Source of the DNA: Paramarasmius palmivorus
Taxonomy: Eukaryota; Basidiomycota; Agaricomycetes; Agaricales; Marasmiaceae
DNA: 64,000 bases
Assembly (NCBI GenBank): GCA_037176845.1
Contig: JAYKXP010000005.1
Coordinates: 1 to 64,000, forward strand
Direction: 5' to 3'
The position numbers and the translations under genes were made by a program. The notes under the pieces were generated by a model, which saw nothing but the letters and a program-made list of their open reading frames with translations, searched no databases and was not told where the DNA came from. This document shows, one piece after another, positions 8,811 through 19,398 of the stretch; position 1 is the stretch's first letter; every line of letters starts with the position of its first letter.

Positions 8811-10064
8811 TTATACCTCCGCGTCCTTGTTGAGGCTTGTAGCATGTACCAAATCTCCGGATTGATTGGAAGGCTCTAGCGGATAAATATCGACCTTTGT
8901 GGTTGTACCACCAGAAGCTGGTCCGGACGCAGACCAGGGACGTTTGATTGCGTTGGCAGATCGTGAGTCAACGGTGCTCCAAGCCTTTCGGGTGGCAACT
9001 CTGCTGATGATCAAGAGCGGGGCTATGATCTAGTCGTGGTAAACCTTTCATCAGAGGGGAACTAACGAAGCAGATTATGATCCACCCACCTGGGTTTGGG
9101 AGAGGACAGGAAGAAAAATATAAGCTGCGCCACTTCCAGCAGCGTATAGTCCGATGAAGAGAATGGAGAAGATTGCGTAAATTGCAGAACTCTCAACGAG
9201 CATGCTGATTATAGGTATATAAGAGAGGCCCTTCCAGCTCTGATTGGTCTGGGCCCTGACCATTCTACGATGATGAACCAGCAAACGAATCGATATCAAT
9301 AATGTGAGAAGGATATTGAGCGTGGTTGTGAGCGAGAAGTAAGGTAAACCAAAGTCCACTGCACTTTTGGTAAAGAGTGTCGCATTTGGCCGAGAAATCT
9401 GGTAGAGGTAGATGATAGCTACGGCTAAGCGCGTGTTAGCATGTGGCGCTGTGGACGAAATAAACCCGACTCACAAATATCGGCTAGATAAAGAAGTATC
9501 GGAAGAGCCAGGATCCATTGATGACCTTGCCAGATAACTTTGCATCGGAATAACTAGAGTTTATCATTAGATATGAACGAAACCTCTCGCAGCACTCTTA
9601 CCAATAGCCCGTCTGCCATCCAATTAGCAACGATGAACATTGCATTGGGTACAAGACCACGCCAGGTATTGAACATTGAAGATGAGTATGCCTCTGGCCC
9701 TCCGGGAAACTCGCGGTTGTTGATAAAACTCAGTTGCATGAGCCTGACGTTCATGGCCGTGAATATTGTACCAAGTCCAAACAGGATAAATGTGTATGCG
9801 GCAAGAGGATAGTTCCGTTCGCGACCATGCTTTGGCCATAACAAACAACCCATGCATTTGAAGAAGAGGACGATCGTGAAACCTGACCAAATGTCGGTTA
9901 GTCGAGCGAAGGCATAATGAAGACGCTACCGTTAGCTTACCGTAGCATATTTGCGAGAGCTGGATACCAGCAAAGTCGGATTGCTCCAAAAAGATAACTT
10001 CAGCAGGAAGGTCAGGGGCATATGAGTTGCCAGTGTTATCCATGGCTGTTGTAGAGTCCGCCAT
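8811..10064 (-). CDS. Seven-TM orphan membrane protein, copy B
   Basis: The exon pattern is as in copy A: ATG 10064 (MADSTTAMDNTGN), then GFTIVLFFKCMGCL, a short exon with CKVIWQGHQWILALPILLYLADI, a long TM exon (within 9420-9090) and a last exon VIAPLLIISRVATRKAW ending in TAA 8811-8813. TM segments and the NREFPGGPEAY loop are conserved with copy A, while the termini vary. No stop codons or frame breaks are seen, so both copies look functional. Ligand and function are unknown. Confidence 0.75.
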
Positions 10065-10547
10065 CTTTGCGAAACGAGGGGCTCTGGTATATTCATAGCG
10101 TTCATTCACGTCTCTTTATAGTCGGAACTGCAGCAGATATGGGCAGTACCAAAGATGCTGGTGCATATGAGTCTAATGAATGCGACGACTATGTGAACTC
10201 ACGATGCATCATCCAAGTGAGTGAAACTCGGGATCCGTCGACATATCGGAACTCTAAAGACCTAGAGGAAGCGAATTACGATGAATGTTGAATGTTGTAC
10301 TTGTAAGATAGAAGTTCAGGACAATTGTTCGGGGTTGAATGTTGAGCGCTAGTTGAGCGTGTGCCTTGATTCTCATGCATATGGTGTGGGTCCACCATTT
10401 ACGACATCGCTCAGTTGACTCGTGTTGAACTTCTTCATCGACATCATTCGGGCTAGTAATGGTTTGCCGGAAGTTTAGGGAGAGCAAAGCTAGGTTTTTG
10501 ATGTATTTTGGAACCCATTCTTCCCCTACGCTTGCGTATCTCGACAG
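10065..10547. promoter_or_regulatory. Divergent promoter region, copy B
   Basis: This spacer corresponds to 1990-2532 in copy A. A TATA-like tttata at 10115-10120 lies about 51 bp upstream of the 7-TM start, as in copy A. No gene is supported inside. Confidence 0.5.
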
Positions 10548-11471
10548 ATGTTTTCGCCCTCGACAGAATCACTTCAAACAGTCTACCCAGGTCCAAATAA
10601 GAAGACCTGGGGTTACGGTATCTCCCGACTTTTGCTGTGGTCTAGCATCGTGGTTTCTCTCACTTCGTGTATTTGCGCCATCGCCCTTTTCACTCAGCCC
10701 ACTTTACCCTTCTTGACACGAAAGCAAAATCAAGGGCGACTTCTTCGTCGGCCTAACCCCTACATCAACCTCGACCACGTCTACGACTCGAACTCGGAAG
10801 AACGTCTTCCATTCCCTCCAATCTTCAGCTTCGCGCATGTTTTCCTGCAGATACAGCCCCGGGACGACAATCGAAAATTCCTACCAGAGGATGAGCGCGG
10901 ATACTCTAGCATTGAAGGCTTCATCTACCCTGATGATCGGCATTTCGTAGTGTCTCCCGAGGTCGGTCCATTCGTCTTTGATTGCATACAACCGCTTAGG
11001 GATATTGCTAGACATCGACAGTCATCCAAATTCGACACCAGGATTACGGCATGGAGAACTGTACACTCGTGCTAGGCATCCCAGACCTATTGCAGGTGCC
11101 TTTCGATCCAGCACTTCGTATTAGCCGCTCTTCAATGGTCGAGATATGGATGTTGGATAATACACGGGAAATATCTCGCTATGATCTCTGGGATTATGCA
11201 CCTGCCCGAACACGTCTCTTTGCTTCTGTCACTGTGACGAAGCAAGGCTGGAACGGGAGTGAACACAGTTTTCACTGTCCCTCGACATCTTTCAGTACAT
11301 TCGAATTTGCATGCAAGTCGGGCGATAAAAGCTGCTACGTAGAGTTCTGGCAAAGAAAAACTAGTGCTCCCAATGGTATGTCTTTCCGCGGATTGGCTTA
11401 GTTTCAAGTCTGAGGCAATTCTACAAGGCGTGTATGTCATTCAACGCGACTCGCTGACCACTCGCAAATGA
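10548..11471 (+). CDS. Uncharacterised type II membrane protein, copy B
   Basis: Three exons mirror copy A. Exon 1 runs from ATG 10548 to SPE, the middle exon holds DYGMENCTL, DNTREISRYDLWDYAP and STFEFACKSGDKSC, and a short last exon gives GVYVIQRDSLTTRK with TGA at 11469-11471. One TM segment (SRLLLWSSIVVSLTSCICAI) lies near the N-terminus. Conservation is strongest in the lumenal part. The stop is 66 bp from the stop of the convergent Cys-rich gene. A remnant of its 3' end lies further right (12630-12730). Confidence 0.7.
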
Positions 11472-11536
11472 AGGAAGTCATGAATCGCATTCAATATGTT
11501 ATTACAACAAGATATACGATCCAATTCCCATACATC

Positions 11537-12271
11537 TCAACGAAGGTAACAGCTATATGCGATCAGCCTGTCGTTATAGTTCGTGGCAGCCAAGTTGTAA
11601 ATGGCACCAGAGTCGACTTTGATACCGTCGCCGTTGCCACAATTGCTCGATCTACATGTGGCCATCAGTCACTGATAGGTATGATGACAATAAGATCAGA
11701 GATACTTACACCCAGAAATTACATCCTACCTCAGGAGTCGAGATAAAGATGCTCGAGATAGCTTTGGTATATCCTGCCGGTAGTCCGTAACAAATATCAC
11801 AGCTAGCTGTCTGTGTCATGCAGCTCCCCTGGAAATTGGCGTCGACGCAGGCGTAGAAGACATTGAACGTTTGTGCCGCGACAGACTTAACTGATGGGTC
11901 GTACATTGGCATGCCCGACCCAGTGACTTCGGCCCAGCTATCCGTGTTGTTGGTCTGTGGTCCGACAGGAAGACAAATACCGGATGCTACAGATGTACCT
12001 ATTGGGTGAGTGTCTTGCGAAACACTTCCATGCAGATTCTGACTTACTTCCACCAGAGCATTCACTTCCTTTAACGCATGTTCCTACAATGTTACTTCCA
12101 CAGGTACCAAGAAGCTACACTTAGTAGTTAGCGAAAAAGAGTGGACGAAGGTACCGAGAGGGATCGACTGACCGGTATGTTCACCTCTTGCTGTGGAAGT
12201 GAAATTGCGTTCCCGAGTCGAATCTGGGTCGCCAGAAGGAATATAACAGCATTCAGATCAAGCTTGAACAT
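11537..12271 (-). CDS. Secreted Cys-rich protein, crystallin-like, copy B1
   Basis: Four exons run from ATG 12271 to TGA 11537-11539. The signal peptide is MFKLDLNAVIFLLATQIRLGNA. The mature segments LLGTCGSNIVGTCVKGSEC, VFYACVDANFQGSC, CYGLPAGYTKAISSI and GCNFWV keep every Cys seen in copy A. It ends NLAATNYNDRLIAYSCYLR. Intron positions equal those of copies A and B2. The role is unknown; secretion and disulfides are expected. Confidence 0.7.
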
Positions 12272-12772
12272 CCCTGGCTGCTCACTGCACTGAATTTGTG
12301 TTGCCAGTGATGTCTGCCAGTGTTTTATTTCGTTCTGCTTATTCCGATTCACACCTGTTCAAATCCGGATCTGGAGATTCTTCCTACAGGTCGTCGGCAT
12401 GCCCCACGTCATTTGATCGTACCTACTGCAATCAAGAAGCGCCTCATAAGCAAAGGCACAGGATCAAATTTCGGGAATGCAGTAGAAAAGTTCGCATGAG
12501 ATAGCTCCGAAGTCTTATGCGTTACTAATGATGATACGGCTTTGGCTCATCGTACATGTGCTGCCTGTGCTTCCTGTTTATCGTGCAATCTTGAATCTGG
12601 GTGTATTCCGGACTCTCGGGTGACCAGAATGGTCGCATAGCTCTCAATAGTACGTTCTCCCACAGATTGGCCTGGTGTTGAGTCTGAGGTTCTCTTTCAA
12701 GGCATATATGTCATCAATACAACTCGTTGACGCCAATGGGAATACAAAGGTATTTCATTACAATACAGTATT
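12272..12772. other. Spacer between tandem Cys-rich genes
   Basis: The left part is the promoter of gene B1, similar to the sequence upstream of gene B2. The right part holds the relic of the type II membrane gene described separately. No intact gene is seen. Confidence 0.6.
12630..12730 (+). pseudogene. Relic of type II membrane gene 3' end
   Basis: Sequence from about 12630 resembles the end of the penultimate exon, last intron and terminal exon of the gene at 10548-11471. After a 'tctctttcaag' acceptor, 12702-12730 still reads IYVINTTR followed by TGA, matching VYVIQRDSLTTRK. No upstream exons are present, so it hitch-hiked with the tandem duplication and cannot encode the protein. Confidence 0.75.
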
Positions 12773-13509
12773 TCAGCAAGGATTACTGCGGCAGTAGCAG
12801 CTATACGCGACCAACCGGTCGTTATAGTTGGTCGCAGCCAAGTTGTAAATGGCATCAGAGTCGATGTTAATGCCATCACCGTTGCAATTGCTCGATCTAC
12901 AGTTGGCCCTAGGTCAACATTAGGTATGATGACAAGATCGAACCGGCTTACACCCAGAAATTGCACCCGTATTTAGGGCTCAAAATAGAGATGCTCGATA
13001 TAACGTTGGTGAATTGGGCGTCTAGCGGGACACAAGTATTGGCACAGGTGGTTTTCCCCGTCATGCATCGCCCTTGGAAGTTGGCGTCAACGCAAGCAAA
13101 GAAGACATCGACATCTGCCTCGACAAGTTTGACTGAGGGGTCGTACATCGGCATGCCGAACCCAGTGACTTCGGACCAGTTATGCGTGTTGTTGGTCTGA
13201 GGTTCGACAGGAACACAAATTCCCAGTGCTACAGCTATACCTATTATGTGAGTGTCTTGCAAAACGCTTCTACACATGTTCGGACTCACTTCCACCAGAG
13301 CATTCGCTTCCTTTAGCGCATGTCCCTGGAACATTGCTTCCACAGATACCAAGGAACTACAGCAAATGGTTAATCAAAAGGCATAACCGTCGGAAAGATA
13401 ATAGACTGACCGGTATGTTCAACTCTTGTCGTGAAAGTGAAACTGTGTCTCCGAGTCGGATCTGGGTCGCCAGAAGGAAAATAACAGCATTCAGATCGAC
13501 CTTGAACAT
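12773..13509 (-). CDS. Secreted Cys-rich protein, crystallin-like, copy B2
   Basis: Four exons run from ATG 13509 to TGA 12773-12775. The signal peptide MFKVDLNAVIFLLATQIRLGD is followed by FLGICGSNVPGTCAKGSEC, VFFACVDANFQGRC and GCNFWV. It ends YNDRLVAYSCYCRSNPC, with two extra Cys beyond B1. The middle segment between the second Cys pair (CMTGKTTCANTCVPL) also gains a Cys, so this paralogue may form a different disulfide pattern. The exon-intron layout is unchanged. Confidence 0.7.
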
Positions 13510-13776
13510 CCCTGGCTGCTCAGTTCACTGGACTCGTGCTGCCAATGATCCCTGTTTTATCTAGTTCTGCTTGCTCGCATACTGATTTAAATCAGGAAAT
13601 TGTTCTTACGGGTCACAGGCATGCCAGAGATCGTTTGATCGCTCCTGTAATTAGGAAGGTAAGTCCTCCAAGGCACAGGTACCAATGTTTCGAGATGTGC
13701 CGGCAATAGCTCCGAAATCATGTAGTAGGAGGTTCAAGAATGAACTTGGGACACTGGTTGCAATACCCCACCGCAC

Positions 13777-14485
13777 ATGTCCACGAACAGATTACTTCTA
13801 TTTGTCGCTACTTCGCTGCTCGCTCTTAGCCTCAGCTGCTTCGTCGCCGTGAGTTTGGCCCTCTGGCGTCAACTCTCACCACCATTGTCCATCGCGAATG
13901 ATGTCGAGTATAGCAAGTCTCCATGGGCTTAGTTGTCATTCTAAAACTAACTTGTTTGGTTTTTTGGCTCATTCTATAGCATACATTGCTCATGACTTTC
14001 CCTACTCGCTCCCTCTTCCTGAGGAGTTCGCCGACACACGGGTGCTAATGGCCGTTGAGGAGAGCTTGCATTATCCACTGCTTGGATGGCAGTCAGACGA
14101 TGCCTGGAGGTCACTTGGCTCTACTTCGTATGGTTACGTTCGCCTTGGGGAACCCAGCCGCCTCTTCATGGTGACGATGTTCCACGAAATGCATTGCTTG
14201 CGAATCCTCAATCTGGCTTTCGATCCGTCCAATATCGTTGGCGATGGCCATATCGCGCATTGCCTGGGATATCTTCGCCAGCAGGCTCTGTGCCATGTGG
14301 ATCTCACCCTAGAACCGAAGGGTTGGATGCACAGAGACTTCGGAGGCCTTGATAGGCAAGGCGAAACGCATGTATGCCGCGATTGGGAAGCCGTATATCG
14401 GGCGGTAGAAGAGAATTGGAAGTTGTGGAATGCCACAAGGAGTGCCACTTGTGATGATTTCGGGCTATGTGTAGATGCGAAATAG
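13777..14485 (+). CDS. UstYa-like protein (DUF3328), canonical HxxHC motifs, copy B
   Basis: Exon 1 (13777-13912) encodes MSTNRLLLFVATS and a TM anchor. The intron 13913-13979 starts with gcaagt, a GC-AG intron where copy A has gtgagt. Exon 2 carries AHDFPYSLPL, GWQSDDAWRSLGSTSYGYVRLGE, HEMHC and HIAHC with LGYLRQQALC. Both metal motifs and the core are nearly identical to copy A, and no frame break is present. The catalytic role in peptide oxidation is inferred from the family. Confidence 0.83.
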
Positions 14486-14963
14486 ATTCACGGGTTCCCA
14501 CAGGAACTCGGTTCATTCAGAGGGTCCACAGATACTTGACCAACATATGAATTCATCAGATTTGTGAACAGAGCTCGAGCGTATTTTGGGAACGCTGTAT
14601 TTCGTATCGCGATCCGCAAATGTACTTGCTTGTTGAATTTCGCACGTTCCTAGCACATTGTTATGATCACAGAATAGCTCTGAACAGATCGTGCCTTTGG
14701 AAAGGGCCTGGAACTGTTGAACATTGAACTCGAAGTGATAGCGCGCTTGGGCGGGAGAAGTTGTTCTCGAGAGCATTTGCGCCACATCATTGCAGTAGCA
14801 TAAATAACCACTACGGAGTCCAATCCCCGAAACCTTCTGTGACCTTTGGCCGTGTGGAACCAATTGAGAAACCAGGTTCTCCCATTGTATTCTGATTTGT
14901 CGGTTACTCGTGTCGACTAAGTATAAGGCAATGAATGCCGTGAACCAGGAGCATTGTATAGCA
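14486..14963. other. Spacer between UstYa-like genes, copy B; possible gene relic
   Basis: The minus-strand frame at 14513-15049 is open but overlaps the end of the neighbouring UstYa gene, and it shares only short motifs (VAQ-SR, ARYH) with the copy A spacer. Conservation is patchy with a large length difference. I do not call a gene. Confidence 0.3.
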
Positions 14964-15726
14964 TCAATCGTTTGACCCGTGTACATCATAACTGCGTTCC
15001 GCCGCTTCAAACACCTGTGTCCAGTCTCTGCACGTTTCTGTAATATCACTCACAGTCACCCTGTAACCGGTGTGATTACGGACGCTTTGCAGACGAGTGT
15101 TGGAACGACACAAGACCATTTGTCGAAGGTAGTTCATGCAATGTGTGACCAACTGATCAGGCTTCGCCTCTCCTCCAGGCCCGCCACCAGGGGTTGTTTT
15201 ACGAAATGAAATCAGCCCGTCTCGCACAATTCCAAGGCATTCGAGCTGATGGAAAAGCGATACGGTTAACGCCTGATTTTGTCCATCCACCGCACCCAAA
15301 TACATGGTCCCGTTTCCTCTTGGTAGAAGACTTGCCCATTCCTTCTCGCTGATGGCCGTAGAAAGTCCGTAATGAGCGCTATTTTCTATAGTCATCAAGA
15401 CAGGGTCCAGCGCAATGTCCCATGTGCGAGAGTGGTAATTGTGATAGTATAGATTACTACCAACTCCGACATGATCTGCTGTAGATGTCAGGTTCGAGTT
15501 TGATATTGAGAAGATGGGAAGGTACGAACTATTCGGGTTGCCAGACGATTCTTGCAGTAGGCTTGGACGGCCGCGTTGATGAATGGCAATGGAAGAGAGA
15601 AGCAGGAACATCATGGTAAAAATGGCCACGCTGACATAGGGGCCACCCAAGAATTGCCGGTGGTATACTAGGACTAATAGAATGAGAGTTCCGAAGACCG
15701 TGCAGAGACGACTTACCGCACTGCAT
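14964..15726 (-). CDS. UstYa-like protein with degenerate metal motifs, copy B
   Basis: The start is ATG 15726 (MQC), followed by a 49-nt intron (15668-15716, donor gtaagt) and a TM segment (VSVAIFTMMFLLLSSIAI). It shares IENSAHYGLST, EWASLLPxGNGT, LRQMVLCRSNTRLQSVRNHTGYRVTV and DWTQVFE with copy A. The first motif is HQLEC and the second LVTHC, so the same two His positions are missing as in copy A, although the replacing residues differ (G versus E). The loss therefore predates the duplication or is tolerated. TGA ends the frame at 14964. Confidence 0.8.
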
Positions 15727-15802
15727 TCGCTTCTTTTATCAAACACTCACACGACTTGAGCTTGAGGTTGCGAGACTCTTCATTTCATACAAACAGCTTA
15801 TG

Positions 15803-15810
15803 TTTATATA
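15803..15810 (-). promoter_or_regulatory. TATA box of degenerate UstYa-like gene, copy B
   Basis: tttatata on the + strand lies 77 bp upstream of ATG 15726 and matches the copy A element at 6592-6599. Confidence 0.65.
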
Positions 15811-15941
15811 GGGATACTAGACTGGGAAATTCCGGACTACATGCACAATGCTGACGAATTTGGTCATCAGAGCGTCTATAGATACAGTTCAGCAACATTC
15901 AGAAGAAGCAGGGGACGGGCGACGATACCTGCGGGTATTCG

Positions 15942-16176
15942 TCACAGGCAGGCGCTGATTCCAGTACGATCTCTCCCAGAGAGACAATAAACCTCCCTGA
16001 CTGGGAATAAAAGAACACCTCAGCGTTCCGCCTATCTTTGACAATGGAGTCTATTCACCTTCTTCAGTATGTTCTTGAATTCTCTGTTTGACCAGAAGTG
16101 CGGAGGACTCTGCCAGATATGCTGCGAGGCAGATAAAAGCAATAACAGATGTGTTGATAAACCTTCGGAACAGCAT
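15942..16176 (-). CDS. Small secreted peptide, candidate RiPP precursor, copy B (58 aa)
   Basis: Exon 1 is 16176-16059 and exon 2 is 16000-15942, with a 58-nt phase-1 intron (16001-16058, donor gtgaat, acceptor cccag). The signal peptide is MLFRRFINTSVIAFICLAAY ending in an SSA-type site. The pro-region LLVKQRIQEHTEE has diverged, but the C-terminus VYCLSGRDRTGISACL is kept. Against copy A, the last 21 residues have 15 identities. In copy B a Tyr precedes the first Cys where copy A has His. No classical KR/RR Kex2 site flanks the core, so processing is unclear. Unspliced translation would stop at EEGE. Likely substrate of the neighbouring UstYa proteins; this is inference. Confidence 0.8.
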
Positions 16177-16634
16177 CTTGTAATGCAAGGTTAGGTCGTC
16201 GAGAATTGATTGTAACGACTCAAAGTCTCAAGGCCTTTATATAACGGGTCATTTGGTCCTCGCACCAATCAAGTAACACTGAACACAGTACCTTAAACAC
16301 TATTTAGTATTTCCGCAAAAGTACATGTCTTCTTTTCGCTCGGGACGCCATGTTGCAGCGAAGGCCAGTCCTCCGCACGGAAACTAGCAAGAAAGAGTAA
16401 AGGCGTCCTGACGTGTAGTTCATCTAGAATTCAAGTAGTTTTAGAACAAGTCTTATCCAAAAAACATTAAGCACGATACGAATGCATACCTGTATTTCGG
16501 GCTTCGGCTCTTCGGAAAGATGATGGTTCAAGTCAAAGAGTGCAAATGACGACTTGTCCAGTTAGCGGACAAAACGCGAGTCAAGCAGCAAGCTCGAATT
16601 TTGACTCGGATCTTGGCCTTTGACTCTGTCCATC
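16177..16634. other. Intergenic region at the right edge of copy B
   Basis: The left 110 bp are the duplicated peptide promoter. The remainder is unique sequence upstream of the branched-chain aminotransferase. No gene is seen. Confidence 0.5.
16236..16243 (-). promoter_or_regulatory. TATA box of peptide gene, copy B
   Basis: tttatata on the + strand, about 60 bp upstream of ATG 16176, within a block homologous to copy A. Confidence 0.6.
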
Positions 16635-18363
16635 ATGCCTCTCGCGTCTTCTTTACTTCGCTCAAGGCTTCCTCAAAGTGTTCTTCAAGTAGGGTATCGC
16701 TCAAAATTGTCATGGGGTGCATCTGCAATCCCAACACGCCTGCAAAATACATTGGCACCGACATCCTCGAGTCAGACGCCTTCATTAGACCCAATGACAG
16801 GAGAAGTTGTTGCATTACCTGATATACAGGTAACAAAGAGCCTTTGGAATCAGCGGAAGAAATGTAACCAAGTTCTGTAGCCAAATAGACTTGTTATCAC
16901 AAAGAACCCAAACCCTACACCACCACCTTCCTCGAAGACGTTGGTCTTTGGCCGGACTTTTGTGAGTAGTGAGGAGTAGAAGAAGATACACTTTTTGACC
17001 AGCAACCTTTGCAGACGGATCATATGCTTACCATTCCTTGGGATGCAGTTAACGGATGGGCCGCACCTCAGATCCAACCTTGTATGTTCTATCAACACTG
17101 GAAGATCAAATCACTCTGATTAAGCATGGCTAGATGGACCTCTACAACTTGATCCTAGCACCACCGTTTTGCACTACGCGCAAACATTGTTCGAAGGCAT
17201 GAAGGCATACCGCGACGATAACGGGAAAGTGACCTTGTTCCGCCCGGACATGAACATGAAGCGGATGAACAACAGCGCAAGGAGAATCGCGTTGCCGGTG
17301 CGTTGCAAAGATCGCTGATATCAGGATGTCTACTCATTGAGCCAACAGACTTTTGACGGCGATTCTCTACTAGAGTGTATCAAGGAACTTATTCGGCTGG
17401 ACAAGCATTGGATCCCAAGAGAACCCGGTCACTCGTTATACATTCGTCCCACACTCAGTTGAGTTTTCGTGAATTTTCACTGCGAGAACGCGTAAAACTC
17501 AACCGTAACGTTCAGTCGGAACGCAAAAGTTCATTGGAGTCGCCCCACCTAGCGAAGCCCTTCTTTTCGTTATCTGCAGTCCTGTAGGACCCTACTACCC
17601 TAACGGTTTCAAGCCCATTGCACTATACGGTACCACGGAGTACATACGCGCGGCGCCTGGCGGTGAGGAATGTCATTATTGGTCCCATAACCAAAGGCTA
17701 AGTCCCCACAGGCACTGGCGCCTACAAACTTGGTGTTAACTATGCTCCTGGTGTAATGCCTCAGAAGGAAGTCGCAAAACAGGGGTATGCTCAGAACCTC
17801 TGGCTTCATGGCCCAGAACACTATCTCACCGAGGTACGCTCCCTATTATCCAGCAAGATGTGATACTGAAGGAGCATGTAAAGGTCGGAACGATGAACAT
17901 GTTTGTCGTACTCAAAGGAGATGACGGATGTGAGTGCCAAAAAGATTGTTGATCATCAAGAGACTGATTATCTTTGGTAGCCTACGAACTCATAACGCCA
18001 CCTCTCGACGGAATGATTCTTCCTGGTGTTACCCGTGATTCTGTTCTTGCTCTCGCACGGGAACACATTACAGGCATCAAGAAAATACCAAACCTTCCCG
18101 AGAACCTCAAAGTGTCCGAGAGGCCCATCTCGATGAAGGAAGTCAAGGAAGCCTCCAAGACAAATCGTCTCGTCGAGCTTTTCGGCGCTGGTACTGCCGC
18201 CGTTATTAGTCCCGTTGATAGAATCGGCTATCTCGGCGAAGACATCCACATTCCTACAGGTGAAGATGGCATGGGTCCAGTCTCCAGGCCAATCTGGACA
18301 GAGTTGGTTGGACGACAGACGGGCGCGATACCAAGTGCATGGAGCGTAGTTGTCTCCGAGTAA
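16635..18363 (+). CDS. BAT1: Branched-chain amino-acid aminotransferase, probably mitochondrial
   Basis: A PLP-dependent class IV aminotransferase that interconverts Leu, Ile and Val with their 2-oxo acids. About nine exons can be joined from ATG 16635 ([15 protein letters not shown], an Arg/Ser-rich presequence of about 45 residues suggesting mitochondria). Motifs in order are [55 protein letters not shown], the PLP-lysine segment [27 protein letters not shown] and [28 protein letters not shown] follows SAWSVVVSE. The intron ending at gtaaag (near 17882) must be removed to give YLTEVGTMN. Length fits the family. Confidence 0.9.
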
Positions 18364-18558
18364 TTTATCTGAATCTGCTTCATCTTGTTTTACATAGAGG
18401 TCTATGTAGAGAAAGACGTCAAGAACTAATAAAAAAAGGTACATAAGAAATGCGCCCTGAATATTGAAAGCATAAAAAAGGGGGAGAATAATACATGTAC
18501 AGAGTCTATACATTCACTTCTTGATTCTTCCTTTCCCTGAAACTTTTCTTCCCCAACA

Positions 18559-19398
18559 TCAAAGCTTGAATGCTGTCGTAGGATACTGAAGCTTGGCGGC
18601 CGCAGGATGATCAACGAACCAAAAGACGTGGCCGGGATAGGCTGGCCTGACCCGCGAGGCGGGAAGACCAAGCTCTGGTTTATCGATAACCTGTTCCAAC
18701 ATATCGGCTTTGCCTTCTCCCGAGGCTACAAACACCACCCTCGTTGCGTGATTCAAGACGGGATACGTCAGAGTGATCCGCTTTGGAGGTGGCTTTGGTG
18801 AGTCCTCTAGGTAGGCTACCCATCTGTCTTCTTCTGCCAAAAGCTCGTGCCCAGGGAAGAGCGAGCATGTGTGACCGTCTGGGCCCATTCCGAGCAAGAT
18901 GAGGTCAAAAACGGGGAAGCGAGCAGCATCCCTCTGGGCAAACTCCTTAATGAGTTCTTTTTCGTAAGCATCGGAAAGCTCTTCGAGGTCGTCCAAAAGT
19001 GAGACATCGATGGTATGAATGTGCTCTTTGGGGATTGGGACTTTGGAGAAGAGCTCGTCCGTGCAAAGTTTGTGATTGGAATCGGGGTGATCGAGAGGAA
19101 CAACGCGTTCATCAGCATAATAGACTTGCCTAAACATTGGAAGCGGTTAGGGTTGTGTAAGCTTGACAACGTTGAACAGTACATACCACAGATCCCATTT
19201 CACTGAAGGATTTCCGATAAGACCCCGTAGCATTTTCGGCAACGAGCCACCGGAAATAGCGAGAGTGAAGCGACCCTTCTTGTCGATCGCATCTTTCTGG
19301 GCATGGATAACGAACGCTGCGAGGGATTCGACCAGAGCGTCAGAGGATGGGAAAGAGTGGACGACTGGGGGATTAGGTGGATGGTGTACTGCAGCCAT
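18559..19398 (-). CDS. SOL3: 6-phosphogluconolactonase
   Basis: Hydrolyses 6-phosphoglucono-lactone in the oxidative pentose phosphate pathway. Two coding exons: 19398-19187 and 19129-18559, with a 57-nt intron restoring [14 protein letters not shown]. Family motifs are [47 protein letters not shown] and [21 protein letters not shown]. About 260 aa, the usual size. No signal peptide, so cytosolic. The next pathway enzyme is encoded at 30599-32610. The paralogue name is only approximate. Confidence 0.9.

Larger units (their letters stand above)
11375..13740. repeat. Tandem duplication of the Cys-rich gene unit inside copy B
   Basis: Two adjacent units of about 1.1-1.2 kb each contain the 3' end of the type II membrane gene, the Cys-rich gene and its promoter. 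Matching landmarks are 'tccctggctgctca' upstream of both start codons, 'gatagctccgaa'-like and 'caatagctccgaaa' promoter tracts, and the terminal-exon relic. Copy A has only one unit, so the event postdates or is specific to copy B. Confidence 0.8.
8597..16290. repeat. Segmental duplication, copy B
   Basis: This is the second copy of the six-gene block in direct orientation. It is about 1.1 kb longer than copy A, mostly because the Cys-rich gene was duplicated again together with the tail of its neighbour. All six gene types retain open, spliceable frames. The right edge is approximate. Confidence 0.9.
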
